From NCBI GenBank assembly GCA_049520515.1, contig JBEKPS010000001.1:186001-250000 (forward strand): 64,000 bases of DNA. Reading direction: 5' to 3'. The stretch comes from JAFAMS01 sp049520515 (lineage in GTDB: Bacteria > Vulcanimicrobiota > Vulcanimicrobiia > Vulcanimicrobiales > Vulcanimicrobiaceae). The notes under the pieces are model-generated. The model saw only the letters and a program-made list of their open reading frames with translations. It was not told where the DNA came from and ran no database searches. Shown here one piece after another: positions 32,051 through 39,536 of the stretch (position 1 is its first letter; every line of letters starts with the position of its first letter). The position numbers and the translations under genes were made by a program.

Positions 32051-34503
32051 CGAGGGCGCACCGTCGGGCTAGGCGTCGGCCGTTGATACGTCGGCGCCGG
32101 ACGCTCGTATGTCTGAGTCGGACGCGTATATGTTTGGACGGGAGCCTGCTGCACAGGGCGCTGATATTGCGGCTGCGGCTGGACTGGACGCGTGTACGTC
32201 TGCGTTTGCGCCGGACGCTGATATTGCGTCTGTGTTTGCGTTGGCCGCTGGTATTGCGTTTGCGTTTGCGCCGGACGCTGGTATTGCGTCTGCGCTTGCA
32301 CCGGACGCGTGTACGTCTGCGCTTTCACGGGTGGCCGATACGTCTGCGTTGGGCCGAACGAATGCCCGCTGGCGCTGTAGGTTGCGGTGCTCGTTTGCCG
32401 GCTTGGACCATATTGCGACGTCACGTGGGACGCGGTGGGGCCATAGGCCGAATGCACAGGCGCATTAGCCATGTGTGGCTGCGGGCCGAAGACCGTCACA
32501 GGGTGCGATTGCACCGGACGATATGCTGAATTCGCGACGTGCGGCGCCGGTACGAAGGGCGAGCGCTGCACGGCAACGGGATGTCCGACGAACGGCGCTT
32601 GCCGCGGGAACGTTGCAACCGTATGCACCGGTCGTGCCGTGAATGCAAGGTTTGCGCGCGTTGGCGGAACGATGCGCATCACGTTCACGACAGTTGGATG
32701 ATGGATATTCGCGTACGACAGATGGACGACGTGATGAAAATTGCCTTGATGGAACTGTTCGACACGAACTTGCGCGATCGCGTGTGGCGCGCGCCAGTTT
32801 CGATATCGATAGACGTTTGTAGCGTAAACAACGGTACGTGATGGCCCCCACCAGGGAGCAAGCGGATCGCCGGGGCCAAGCGGCACCCACGCAACGAAGC
32901 CTGCCGTTTGCACGAACGCGACCTGCGCGGGAGCCCACGGGCCGGCGGCGCCGGGAATCCACATCCAGCCGACTCCCGGCTGGAAATTCCACGTGCCGTA
33001 ATGATATGGCGCCCATGCCCATGGTTCGTTGCCGACCCACGTGTAACCGTAATATGGCTCCCACACCCATTGGCCGCTGCTGTAGGGCGTCCACTGCGGC
33101 GGTTCGTCGGGCACCCATGCTTGACCGTAGTCTGAATTCTGCCAACTGCCGTACGTCGCAAGATCTTCAGTACCGTCGATTTGCTCGACCGCTGCAGGCG
33201 CGGGCGCAGCACCCGGATCGGGCGGCGGCGCTTGCGGGTCTTGCTGCATCGGCGCAGCAGCTACGTCATTAAATTCCGGCGCGATCGCACTGTTACGGGT
33301 CGTCGTAAAGCTGCTGAAGCCGGTCGTTAGCGCGATCGCAGAATGCTGTTCGCTCATCACGGACGCGGCCGCATTCGTACCGGAAAATTCAACGGTGCGT
33401 ACTGCCGAGATGGTTTGTTCTCCCGACTGCGTTTCCAACGTCGCTTGGCCCGAAAGCGCGGTTATCGTGACGACCGGATCGCCGACGACGCTCACCGCAT
33501 AAACGCCGGGAGTGTTGCCGACGAGCGCCGCCAGTTGCGTATCGACCTGGGCATTGCTCGCTCGAAAGACGTGCATTTCGGCAGTGCCCTGCGCAAGCTG
33601 AACTTCGCTTCCGACATCACCGGCGCGGACGACGCGAACTTGCGTGCTCCCGTCGAGGAACAAACGCGTACCGCGGCCGAGGTGTAATTCGGCGTAGCTG
33701 TTCTTTCCGGTTACGAGCGCATCGCCGGGCAATAGCGGTGCATTCCGTACTGCGGCAACAGGAGAACCGTGGTCGCCGCGCACGACGGCGACATCCCCCG
33801 CGACGTAACTGATTGCGAGCGCGCCCGGTGCACCCGAGGTCGATGACGGCTTGACAGTCTTCGTAGCAAAGGTGTAGGTCGAAGCGACCGTACGCGGTGC
33901 GGGACGGTGCAAGAACGCCCACGACGATCCGACGACTGCAAGAACAACGAGCGCTGCAGCCGCGCCGATCGCGACGATACGCATTGGGAATGGTGACGAT
34001 CGTCTCGGTGACGATGGTTTTGGCGACGACGGTGCCGGCGCGACGGCGAACATCCGATCGACGACCTGCGTCACGCGCTCCATCTGCTCGTCGAACTTGG
34101 GTCCCGTGCTGATGTCGCCGGCTTTGAGAAACGTCAGATCTACAAGCGATTTCGGAAGACTCTCGGCCGACGGCATCTGCGTGCCCTCAAGGACGATTGG
34201 GACGACACGCAACCCCGTTTCGAGAGCCCGCTCGACTTCGAGTCGAATGGAATCGTTCGGATCATCGATGCGATTCCGTCCGTTCTCGGTAGGCCCGAGC
34301 CAACGTGGGCCGATGAGCACCAACAAGCAATCGGTCTGGCTGATCGCCTGACTAATTCGCTTGCGATAATCTTCACCGAGTTCGAGTTCGTCGACGTCCA
34401 TATAGACGGCGTCCGCACCGTAACGCGAACGAAGCCGCTCATATATCGCACGAGCGGCTGCCGGCGAATCATCTCGCCGGTAAGAAACAGTAACGCGCGC
34501 CAT
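32044..34503 (-). CDS. TIR - transmembrane - FecR - Trp/Tyr-rich (DUF6600-like) - repeat-tail protein
   Basis: 819 residues with an unusual domain string. Residues 1-~140 are a bacterial TIR domain (VTVSYRRDDSPAAARAIYERL, VYMDVDELELG, DCLLVLIGPRWLG). Residues ~174-198 are one membrane helix after a Pro/Ser linker. Residues ~228-370 are a FecR-type domain (PLLPGDALVTGKNSYAELHLG, GSTQVRVV). Residues ~445-545 are a W/Y/P-rich block (SGQWVWEPYYGYTWVG, PYHYGTWNFQPGVGWMW) like DUF6600. Residues ~718-819 are TQTQYQRP-type repeats. TIR should lie in the cytoplasm and the rest outside. Whether the TIR is an NADase is not decidable; the family includes non-enzymatic members. No immune effector gene is adjacent. 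Confidence 0.88.
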   Translation of the reverse strand: MARVTVSYRRDDSPAAARAIYERLRSRYGADAVYMDVDELELGEDYRKRISQAISQTDCLLVLIGPRWLGPTENGRNRIDDPNDSIRLEVERALETGLRVVPIVLEGTQMPSAESLPKSLVDLTFLKAGDISTGPKFDEQMERVTQVVDRMFAVAPAPSSPKPSSPRRSSPFPMRIVAIGAAAALVVLAVVGSSWAFLHRPAPRTVASTYTFATKTVKPSSTSGAPGALAISYVAGDVAVVRGDHGSPVAAVRNAPLLPGDALVTGKNSYAELHLGRGTRLFLDGSTQVRVVRAGDVGSEVQLAQGTAEMHVFRASNAQVDTQLAALVGNTPGVYAVSVVGDPVVTITALSGQATLETQSGEQTISAVRTVEFSGTNAAASVMSEQHSAIALTTGFSSFTTTRNSAIAPEFNDVAAAPMQQDPQAPPPDPGAAPAPAAVEQIDGTEDLATYGSWQNSDYGQAWVPDEPPQWTPYSSGQWVWEPYYGYTWVGNEPWAWAPYHYGTWNFQPGVGWMWIPGAAGPWAPAQVAFVQTAGFVAWVPLGPGDPLAPWWGPSRTVVYATNVYRYRNWRAPHAIAQVRVEQFHQGNFHHVVHLSYANIHHPTVVNVMRIVPPTRANLAFTARPVHTVATFPRQAPFVGHPVAVQRSPFVPAPHVANSAYRPVQSHPVTVFGPQPHMANAPVHSAYGPTASHVTSQYGPSRQTSTATYSASGHSFGPTQTYRPPVKAQTYTRPVQAQTQYQRPAQTQTQYQRPTQTQTQYQRPAQTQTYTRPVQPQPQYQRPVQQAPVQTYTRPTQTYERPAPTYQRPTPSPTVRPRY
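32047..32352 (-). repeat. Degenerate tandem repeats encoding the Gln/Thr/Tyr/Pro tail
   Basis: Repeat units of about 24-30 bases specify (Q/T)TQYQRPA-type octapeptides and QTYTRPV variants, about ten copies. The best conserved copies lie at about 32200-32300. The units keep the reading frame, so this is a coding low-complexity repeat and not a CRISPR array. Copy number could vary by slippage. Confidence 0.8.
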
Positions 34504-34610
34504 ATCCCGTCCTTCGGCTGCTTGAGCAGGGGACGCTTCGACGGGCGTCAGGTTTCCCCCATGAGTAGACCTAGCGGTCGGCGTTTGACTTTGCTATCGT
34601 AAACGCTGTA

Positions 34611-35507
34611 ATGCGCAAGCTCATCGCGGCTCTTATCGCTTTCTGGATAATCTTGCCGGCCATGGGGCGCACCCAAAGTGCAACCCCGACGTACGAGTGC
34701 GATGGCGGGTCGAATGTAGCCATCGTCAACGCGTGCGCCGTTCGCTGGGAGGCAGCGAACATTCGGGCACATGTCGCCGCCGGCGCCTACGGCGGTGCCA
34801 CGCCCAAGTGCCTCGAGCGAACAGCATGGTTGCTCGACGACATGGCCGGAAAATGGTTGAAGCGCAATGCCTTCAATGCCTATAACGGTCCGTGGCCGTG
34901 CGGCAAGCATCCGGCGATCGCAAAGGCGGACGATGGCGTGCTCGCGGCCGCGTGCCCGAATCGGGTCTGGTCGTACGATAACCGCGGATCTGCGGGATGC
35001 AGCCCTTCGCGTACACAGGTCGCACAGCAACAAGCACAGCCGCCAACGCGCGCGATGCCTGCCCCCGCGTCGACGCCGTTCGACTTCGACTACCTCTCAA
35101 ATATCATGGCGAGCCGCGAACACAATTTTCGATGGTGGGACGGCGGCTCGGTTGACGCCGGCGATTACCACGACCGGACCGTTTCCAACAGCGCGTTATT
35201 CAACAGCTGTACGTTTACGATCGCTTATCACGAGTCGGATGCCGATGGGCGCACGTGGGAGCAGACGTGGACCGGAAATCTTCGTCTTGCCAATCCGTAC
35301 GCAATTAGCGCCGTGGCAATCGCAGCGACACCGGCTAATTGGCGTTTGCGTTTCGAGACGACTGGTCGCGCGCCGAACTTTGGCTATACCGGTACGACGC
35401 AACCTAGCGATGCAAACTACGCAGTTGATCTGATCTTCCCTTACAATCCGACGCTTGCAATCAACACGTTGCGTGCTGCAATTCTGTGGTGCAAGTCTTC
35501 GTCTTGA
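34611..35507 (+). CDS. Secreted protein of unknown function
   Basis: 298 residues. A signal peptide (LIAALIAFWIILPAMG) is followed by a Cys-containing N-terminal part (YECDGG, VNACAVRW, PKCLERTAW, WPCGKHP, AAACPNRVW, SAGCSP) that could form disulfides. A Gln/Pro/Ala linker at about 140-158 leads to a C-terminal part with a FNSCTFTIAYHE ... ILWCKSSS Cys pair. There are no motifs I recognise. Divergent from the TIR gene with a 107-base spacer that must hold both promoters. Confidence 0.75.
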   Translation: MRKLIAALIAFWIILPAMGRTQSATPTYECDGGSNVAIVNACAVRWEAANIRAHVAAGAYGGATPKCLERTAWLLDDMAGKWLKRNAFNAYNGPWPCGKHPAIAKADDGVLAAACPNRVWSYDNRGSAGCSPSRTQVAQQQAQPPTRAMPAPASTPFDFDYLSNIMASREHNFRWWDGGSVDAGDYHDRTVSNSALFNSCTFTIAYHESDADGRTWEQTWTGNLRLANPYAISAVAIAATPANWRLRFETTGRAPNFGYTGTTQPSDANYAVDLIFPYNPTLAINTLRAAILWCKSSS

Positions 35508-35549
35508 GATAGGGTTGAGCCCCAGGTTATCTGGGCACGTAGTGGCGCA

Positions 35550-35780
35550 ATGCCTCTCTCCTGGACCCTCGCCGTACGAACGACGTTAACAGAGTCGCTC
35601 GATTTAGAGTTCGTAGATCATGCCTCGCTGCTTTCGCAACTGGCGCGATTTGAAAAGCGTGGCTTGAGCGATCCCTACCGCTTGCATGAATTCCACAATG
35701 ACCATGGCGTCCTAATCGCCTTCATTTCGAAGGCGTATGTCTCGCATTCCGTCGTGCCGGCGCTCCGCCTCGTTTCATAG
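35550..35780 (+). CDS. Possible small protein
   Basis: 76 residues from ATG 35550, with no clear ribosome site. The composition (LSQLARFEKRGLSDPYRLHEFHNDHGVLIAFISKAY) looks like folded protein, not shadow sequence, and no better frame covers this stretch. No family is recognised. It may be non-coding; the region between 35508 and 35922 has no other gene. Confidence 0.4.
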   Translation: MPLSWTLAVRTTLTESLDLEFVDHASLLSQLARFEKRGLSDPYRLHEFHNDHGVLIAFISKAYVSHSVVPALRLVS

Positions 35781-35815
35781 CGACATTTAGCGGGTATGGC
35801 TTAACCTAGACGTCT

Positions 35816-35920
35816 CGTTGCGAAATTACCGCAACGGCATTGCTCGTTATGTTTCAGCGAGCACCTGTGCAGCACATACGAGAAGAGGCGAACTCGCCGA
35901 CTGCATAACTGAAGGCAGTC
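35816..35920 (+). promoter_or_regulatory. Structured leader of the 35923 gene
   Basis: Four short inverted repeats follow one another: CGTTGCG/CGCAACG (35816-35836), TGCTCG/CGAGCA (35841-35863), GGCG/CGCC (35887-35898) and GACTGC/GCAGTC (35899-35920). The last ends two bases before the ATG region and places the GAAGG ribosome site partly in its loop and right arm. This could be a regulatory 5' leader. Confidence 0.4.
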
Positions 35921-35922
35921 AT

Positions 35923-36273
35923 ATGAAAAAATTCTCTCCGCTGCTTCTCGCAACGGCAATCGCTGCGGTCATGCTCATGCCGACCGGAGCCCCGGCGAAT
36001 GTCGGTTCCGCAAACTTCTCCGGAATCGTGAACCACGTTTCGACGAACAACATCAAGGTCACGGACAACCGGACTCATCAAACGATGAGCTTCTTGATCC
36101 TACCGAAGTTCAATCAGGTGTTTTCGTCCGACGGCAAAACGACGTACCAGATGAGCGCGATCCATGCCGGACAATACGTAAAAGTATATTTCGATCAGAG
36201 AATGTTGGGAGCGCGTCACGCAGACCGCATCTTGCTACTCACGCAATACAATGCCGTGAAGCGCACCGAATAG
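35923..36273 (+). CDS. Small secreted beta-rich protein
   Basis: 116 residues from ATG 35923, with GAAGG eight bases upstream; the longer frame lacks a signal. Signal peptide MKKFSPLLLATAIAAVMLM. The mature part (FSGIVNHVSTNNIKVTDNRTHQTMSFLILPKFNQVF ... IHAGQYVKVYFDQRMLGARHADRILLL) has the strand-turn pattern of a small OB-like or DUF5666-type fold. The protein at 37333-38103 has a similar N-terminal domain (GTVQSINS ... ITVLDSNG ... LAPGMNVTVDGY), so the two may be related. The stop is two bases from the next gene. Confidence 0.72.
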   Translation: MKKFSPLLLATAIAAVMLMPTGAPANVGSANFSGIVNHVSTNNIKVTDNRTHQTMSFLILPKFNQVFSSDGKTTYQMSAIHAGQYVKVYFDQRMLGARHADRILLLTQYNAVKRTE

Positions 36274-36275
36274 TT

Positions 36276-36545
36276 ATGCACCATCTTCTGAAGTCGTACG
36301 TCGGATCGAAAATCTCGATTTTGAGCGCGGCAAAGAAGACCTCGGGCACACTCATGTACGTTTGTGACGACTACAGTGTCGTCGAGACGTCTCCTGAGGT
36401 CATCGACATCGTCAGAAACGCTCATATCGTTGCGCTCGAGGGCCTTCAATACGCTACGTTCCTGGCGGCAATCGGCCGAAAACGGGAAGCGCTCAGCAGC
36501 AATATGCTCGCCCGATCGGGACAGCTCGAAGCGCAAGCAGTCTAG
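36276..36545 (+). CDS. Small cytoplasmic protein, Sm-like strand pattern
   Basis: 89 residues with no signal. The core YVGSKISILSAAKKTSGTLMYVCDDYSVVETSPEVIDIVRNAHIVALEG alternates short strands and turns as in Sm/Hfq-like or DUF2642-type proteins (surface that binds, then G-x-L, then a 'hIvalEG' strand). It starts two bases after the 35923 gene stop and is likely co-translated. No firm family is assigned. Confidence 0.6.
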   Translation: MHHLLKSYVGSKISILSAAKKTSGTLMYVCDDYSVVETSPEVIDIVRNAHIVALEGLQYATFLAAIGRKREALSSNMLARSGQLEAQAV

Positions 36546-36580
36546 GGTTTGCCCCAGCGCGCGGTGGGTACGACGTTTGT

Positions 36581-36886
36581 ATGAAGAAGACAGCCGCTCG
36601 GCTTATAGCCCTTTTCGCATTTCTCACCATGGGTGTCGCTCCGGCGCTCGCCCAGGTCTCGGTTCAACTCTATTGGGACACCAATAACCGTCCTTATTAC
36701 TGGGATGGCACTCATCACCGCCATTACATGAGCGTCAATCAGGCGCAGGTTTGGTATCAACAGCGCGATCCCAACTATTGGCAATCACATCGCAGCGCCT
36801 GGAATAACGGGAACTACAGCAACTACGATCATCAATGGCGCCAGTACCACCACAGTAATTACAACAACAACAAAAACGGCGGGTAA
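36581..36886 (+). CDS. Small secreted protein with NNRPYY motif
   Basis: 101 residues. Signal peptide (AARLIALFAFLTMGVAPALA). The mature part reads YWDTNNRPYYWDGTHHRHYMSV, then VWYQQRDPNYWQSHRSAW and an Asn/Tyr/His-rich tail. It shares the NNRPYY core and YWxSH box with the protein at 31249-31563. The aromatic, His-rich composition suggests surface or metal binding, but nothing is certain. Confidence 0.72.
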   Translation: MKKTAARLIALFAFLTMGVAPALAQVSVQLYWDTNNRPYYWDGTHHRHYMSVNQAQVWYQQRDPNYWQSHRSAWNNGNYSNYDHQWRQYHHSNYNNNKNGG

Positions 36887-36912
36887 CAACCCTCCTCCGA
36901 CCGGCCGCAAAT

Positions 36913-36947
36913 GAAGGAGCCTCGTCTGATTAAGGCGAGGCTTCTTC
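36913..36947 (+). terminator. Hairpin between 36886 and 36948 genes
   Basis: AGCCTCG (36918-36924) pairs with CGAGGCT (36936-36942), extended by GAAG/CTTC, with TTCTTC after it. It probably terminates the 36581 gene. It also contains the AGG that would be the ribosome site of the 36948 gene, so it might mask that site. Confidence 0.55.
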
Positions 36948-37283
36948 ATGGCCACGATTAGCTCGCTGCAAGATCAGATCTTCCAACGCGAGGGCTTCAA
37001 AGTAACGTTCGAGCGCCTCGGCAATTCGAAAGTCACGATTCCGGACTATAAGTATCCGGTGATGGCGCCCAGCACGTGGAAAGTCTCGGATTGGAAAACG
37101 GTACGCTTGGCAGCTTACGTGATGTTGTTTAAGAGCGTGACCGTCTATCGCGGCGATGGCTCCGTCTTACGCACCGATGTTCGCCTCAGCCATTTGCGCG
37201 ACGGCTATTACGTTGCGGTCTACGGCGACACCGATACGACCACGTCGGTCGTGCCAATGCGGCGAAGCAACGGAAAGAAATAA
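36948..37283 (+). CDS. Small protein of unknown function
   Basis: 111 residues, no signal or membrane helix. It contains FQREGFKVTFERLGNSKVTIPDYKYPVMAPSTWKVSDWKTVRL, then a strand-rich end (FKSVTVYRGDGSVLRTDVRLSHLRDGYYVAVYGD). Hairpins lie on both sides. I do not recognise a family. Confidence 0.6.
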   Translation: MATISSLQDQIFQREGFKVTFERLGNSKVTIPDYKYPVMAPSTWKVSDWKTVRLAAYVMLFKSVTVYRGDGSVLRTDVRLSHLRDGYYVAVYGDTDTTTSVVPMRRSNGKK

Positions 37284-37285
37284 AA

Positions 37286-37311
37286 GAAGCCCCGGCCAGA
37301 GCCGAGGCTTC
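37286..37311. terminator. Bidirectional terminator between convergent genes
   Basis: GAAGCCCCGGC and GCCGAGGCTTC form an 11-bp stem with one mismatch and a CAGA loop. The plus strand continues CTTTG. The minus strand continues TTTTA, a better T-run. It can end both the 36948 gene and the 37333-38103 gene. Confidence 0.75.
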
Positions 37312-37332
37312 CTTTGATGGACCTAGTTGGAC

Positions 37333-38103
37333 TTAGCGGCGCCGATCGTTCGAGCTGCTCCCGCGAGAGCCGCCGCCCGAGGAGTGCGCTGCCGGTGCGC
37401 TATAGTGCGCAGCCGATGCGCCGCCGTAGCGTGTTCCCGTGTAGCCACCGCGGCTATAGTGCGATGCTGCCGGAGCTGAGTAGCTGCGCGGCGCTGTGTA
37501 GCCGCCGCCGTAGGAGCGAGCCGCTGCCGCTGGTGCGTAGTGGTTTACCGGTGCTGCGTAACGCGTTGCTGGGTAACGTGCGCCGGCCGTGTATCCGCCG
37601 CGAACGCCGACGAACGTGTGAACCGGGGTGTTCGCGTACCAACGTCCGCCCCACGGCTGACGATAGACCCACGGGCCTCCGCCGGTGCCGATGAAGAGAC
37701 TAAACGAGGGGCCGTAGCCGTACTGGAATCCCGGATACCACCAGCCAGGGCCGTAGTATACCGGTACCGGAGCCGGACCCTGATATTGGTACGGCGTCTG
37801 GATCACGTTCGCGTCGAACTGACTGCCATCGGCGTATCCGTCGACCGTCACGTTCATCCCAGGGGCGAGCGTGAGGCCGGTTGGATCGATGACCGTGCCT
37901 TGGTGAAGCTCAACGTTGTCCAGGTTACCATTGCTATCGAGCACGGTGATGTTGAAGGTCGAATTGATCGACTGCACCGTTCCCTGGAGCTGTTGGTCTT
38001 CAGCCTGCTGAGCCGATGCCGCGAGTGGCGCCGCGACAGCGAACGTCACAGCGAGCGCCGCGCTCGCGACCGGTCTGAAGTATTTCTGTATAATTGCATT
38101 CAT
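37333..38103 (-). CDS. Secreted Gly/Tyr/Ala-rich protein with DUF5666-like N-terminal domain
   Basis: 256 residues. Signal peptide (VASAALAVTFAVAAPLAASA). Residues about 38-100 form a small barrel-like domain (LQGTVQSINSTFNITVLDSNGNLDNVELHQGTVI ... GMNVTVDGYADG). Residues about 105-160 are Pro/Trp/Tyr-rich (VYYGPGWWYPGFQYGYGPSF). The remainder is low-complexity Ala/Tyr/Ser/Gly with repeated RGGYT, YAAPVNHYAP and HYSAPAA units and ends RRR. Probably an exported surface or matrix protein; function unknown. Confidence 0.75.
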   Translation of the reverse strand: MNAIIQKYFRPVASAALAVTFAVAAPLAASAQQAEDQQLQGTVQSINSTFNITVLDSNGNLDNVELHQGTVIDPTGLTLAPGMNVTVDGYADGSQFDANVIQTPYQYQGPAPVPVYYGPGWWYPGFQYGYGPSFSLFIGTGGGPWVYRQPWGGRWYANTPVHTFVGVRGGYTAGARYPATRYAAPVNHYAPAAAARSYGGGYTAPRSYSAPAASHYSRGGYTGTRYGGASAAHYSAPAAHSSGGGSRGSSSNDRRR

Positions 38104-38225
38104 GTGGTGGCGGCCTTCTTCCGCTACCTATAGTAACCGCTTTTCCCCTGGGACTAGTTTTGGAAATAGGTTAGAGATCGTGGAAACGATCCTGTGCCGG
38201 TCCCAAGCGGTTTCTCACCTTGCTT

Positions 38226-39536
38226 TCATCCAAGGTCTTCCCGGCGAATTCGGCTGTAGCTCTCCCGCACCGTCGGAAGCTTCACCAGCCCCTCGATCGC
38301 TCGCTGGAGATTCCCCTCACGCGTCCGATGCGTGAGGATAACGATGTCGGTCTCACCGTCCTCGTCGGCCGGCCCCTTTTGCAGCATGGCGTCGATTGAG
38401 ATCTCGTTGTCCGCGAGCATGCGCGCGATATCGGCCAGTGCGCCGACCTGGTCTTTGACGCGCAAGCGCAAGTAGTAGGATGTCTCAACGTCAGCCATCG
38501 CGAGGATCGGCACGGCGGAAAGTGCGTCCGGCTGAAATGCAAGATGCGGAACCCGCTCTTCGGGCTCAGCTTCCATCAGTCGCGTGATATCGATGATGTC
38601 GGCTATCACCGCCGACGCGGTCGGCTCTGAACCGGCGCCGGCGCCCGTGTACATCGTCACCCCGGCTGCATCGCCCTTGACGAGAATCGCGTTCATCGCA
38701 CCCTCCACGCTCGCAATCAAGCGTTGTGCGGGAATCAACGTCGGATGGACGCGCAGCTCGATGCCATCGGCTGTGCGGCGTGTGATCCCAAGCAGTTTGA
38801 TGCGATAGCCGAGTTCTTCGGCGTACGTGATGTCACGATCCGTAAGGTGTGTGATGCCTTCGATATAGGCACGGTCGAACTGAACCGGAATGCCGAAGCC
38901 GATCGCCGAGAGTAACGTGATTTTGTGTCCGGCATCGACGCCCTCAACGTCGAACGTCGGATCCGCCTCCGCATAGCCCAGACGCTGCGCCTCGCGCAGG
39001 ACGTCATCGAACGGCAGTCCTTTGGCGCGCATCTCGCTCAAGATGAAGTTGCTGGTGCCGTTGATGATGCCCGCAATCCACTCGATACGATTTGCGGTCA
39101 GGCCTTCGCGCAGCGCCTTGATGATCGGAATGCAGACGGAAACGGCGCCTTCGAACGCAACGATGACGTTGCGTTTGCCGGCGGCGGCGAAGATCTCGTT
39201 GCCCTGCGTCGCGAGCAGCGCCTTGTTGGCGGTGACGATATGTTTGCCGCTCTCGATCGCGGCCAGCATCGCGTCTTTCGCAACGCCGGTTCCACCGATA
39301 ACTTCGACCACGATATCGATCTCGGGATCGCGCGCCACGCGCATCACGTCGTCGGTCAACGGAACGTCGGGTCCAACGATCTCGCGCGCACGCGTGAGGT
39401 TGCGTGCCGCAACCCATGCGATCTCGATGCGGCGTCCGGCGCGACGCGTGATCTCTTCGCGATTGCGCTCGAGGACGCGATACGTTCCGCTTCCGACTGT
39501 CCCGATGCCGAGCAGGCCGATCTTAACCGGCTTCAC
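38226..39536 (-). CDS. hom: Homoserine dehydrogenase
   Basis: 436 residues from GTG 39536 (MKPVKIGLLGIGTVGSGTY follows at once); upstream in-frame starts lie deeper in kbl. It has the NAD-binding GIGTVG motif, VVEVIGG, KALLA and the signature EGVDAGHKITLLSAIGFG. Catalytic Asp and Lys are in the AEADPTFDVEGVDAGHK block. A C-terminal ACT domain (about 350-425, YYLRLRVKDQVGALADIARMLADNEISIDAMLQ) allows threonine feedback. It reduces aspartate semialdehyde to homoserine. Its start overlaps the kbl stop by 14 bases. Confidence 0.96.
   Translation of the reverse strand: MKPVKIGLLGIGTVGSGTYRVLERNREEITRRAGRRIEIAWVAARNLTRAREIVGPDVPLTDDVMRVARDPEIDIVVEVIGGTGVAKDAMLAAIESGKHIVTANKALLATQGNEIFAAAGKRNVIVAFEGAVSVCIPIIKALREGLTANRIEWIAGIINGTSNFILSEMRAKGLPFDDVLREAQRLGYAEADPTFDVEGVDAGHKITLLSAIGFGIPVQFDRAYIEGITHLTDRDITYAEELGYRIKLLGITRRTADGIELRVHPTLIPAQRLIASVEGAMNAILVKGDAAGVTMYTGAGAGSEPTASAVIADIIDITRLMEAEPEERVPHLAFQPDALSAVPILAMADVETSYYLRLRVKDQVGALADIARMLADNEISIDAMLQKGPADEDGETDIVILTHRTREGNLQRAIEGLVKLPTVRESYSRIRREDLG

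Noticed and set aside
32100..32345. CRISPR-like spaced repeats
   Set aside because: The repeats are in frame, degenerate and encode a Gln/Thr/Pro peptide repeat; there are no constant repeats with unique spacers and no cas genes.
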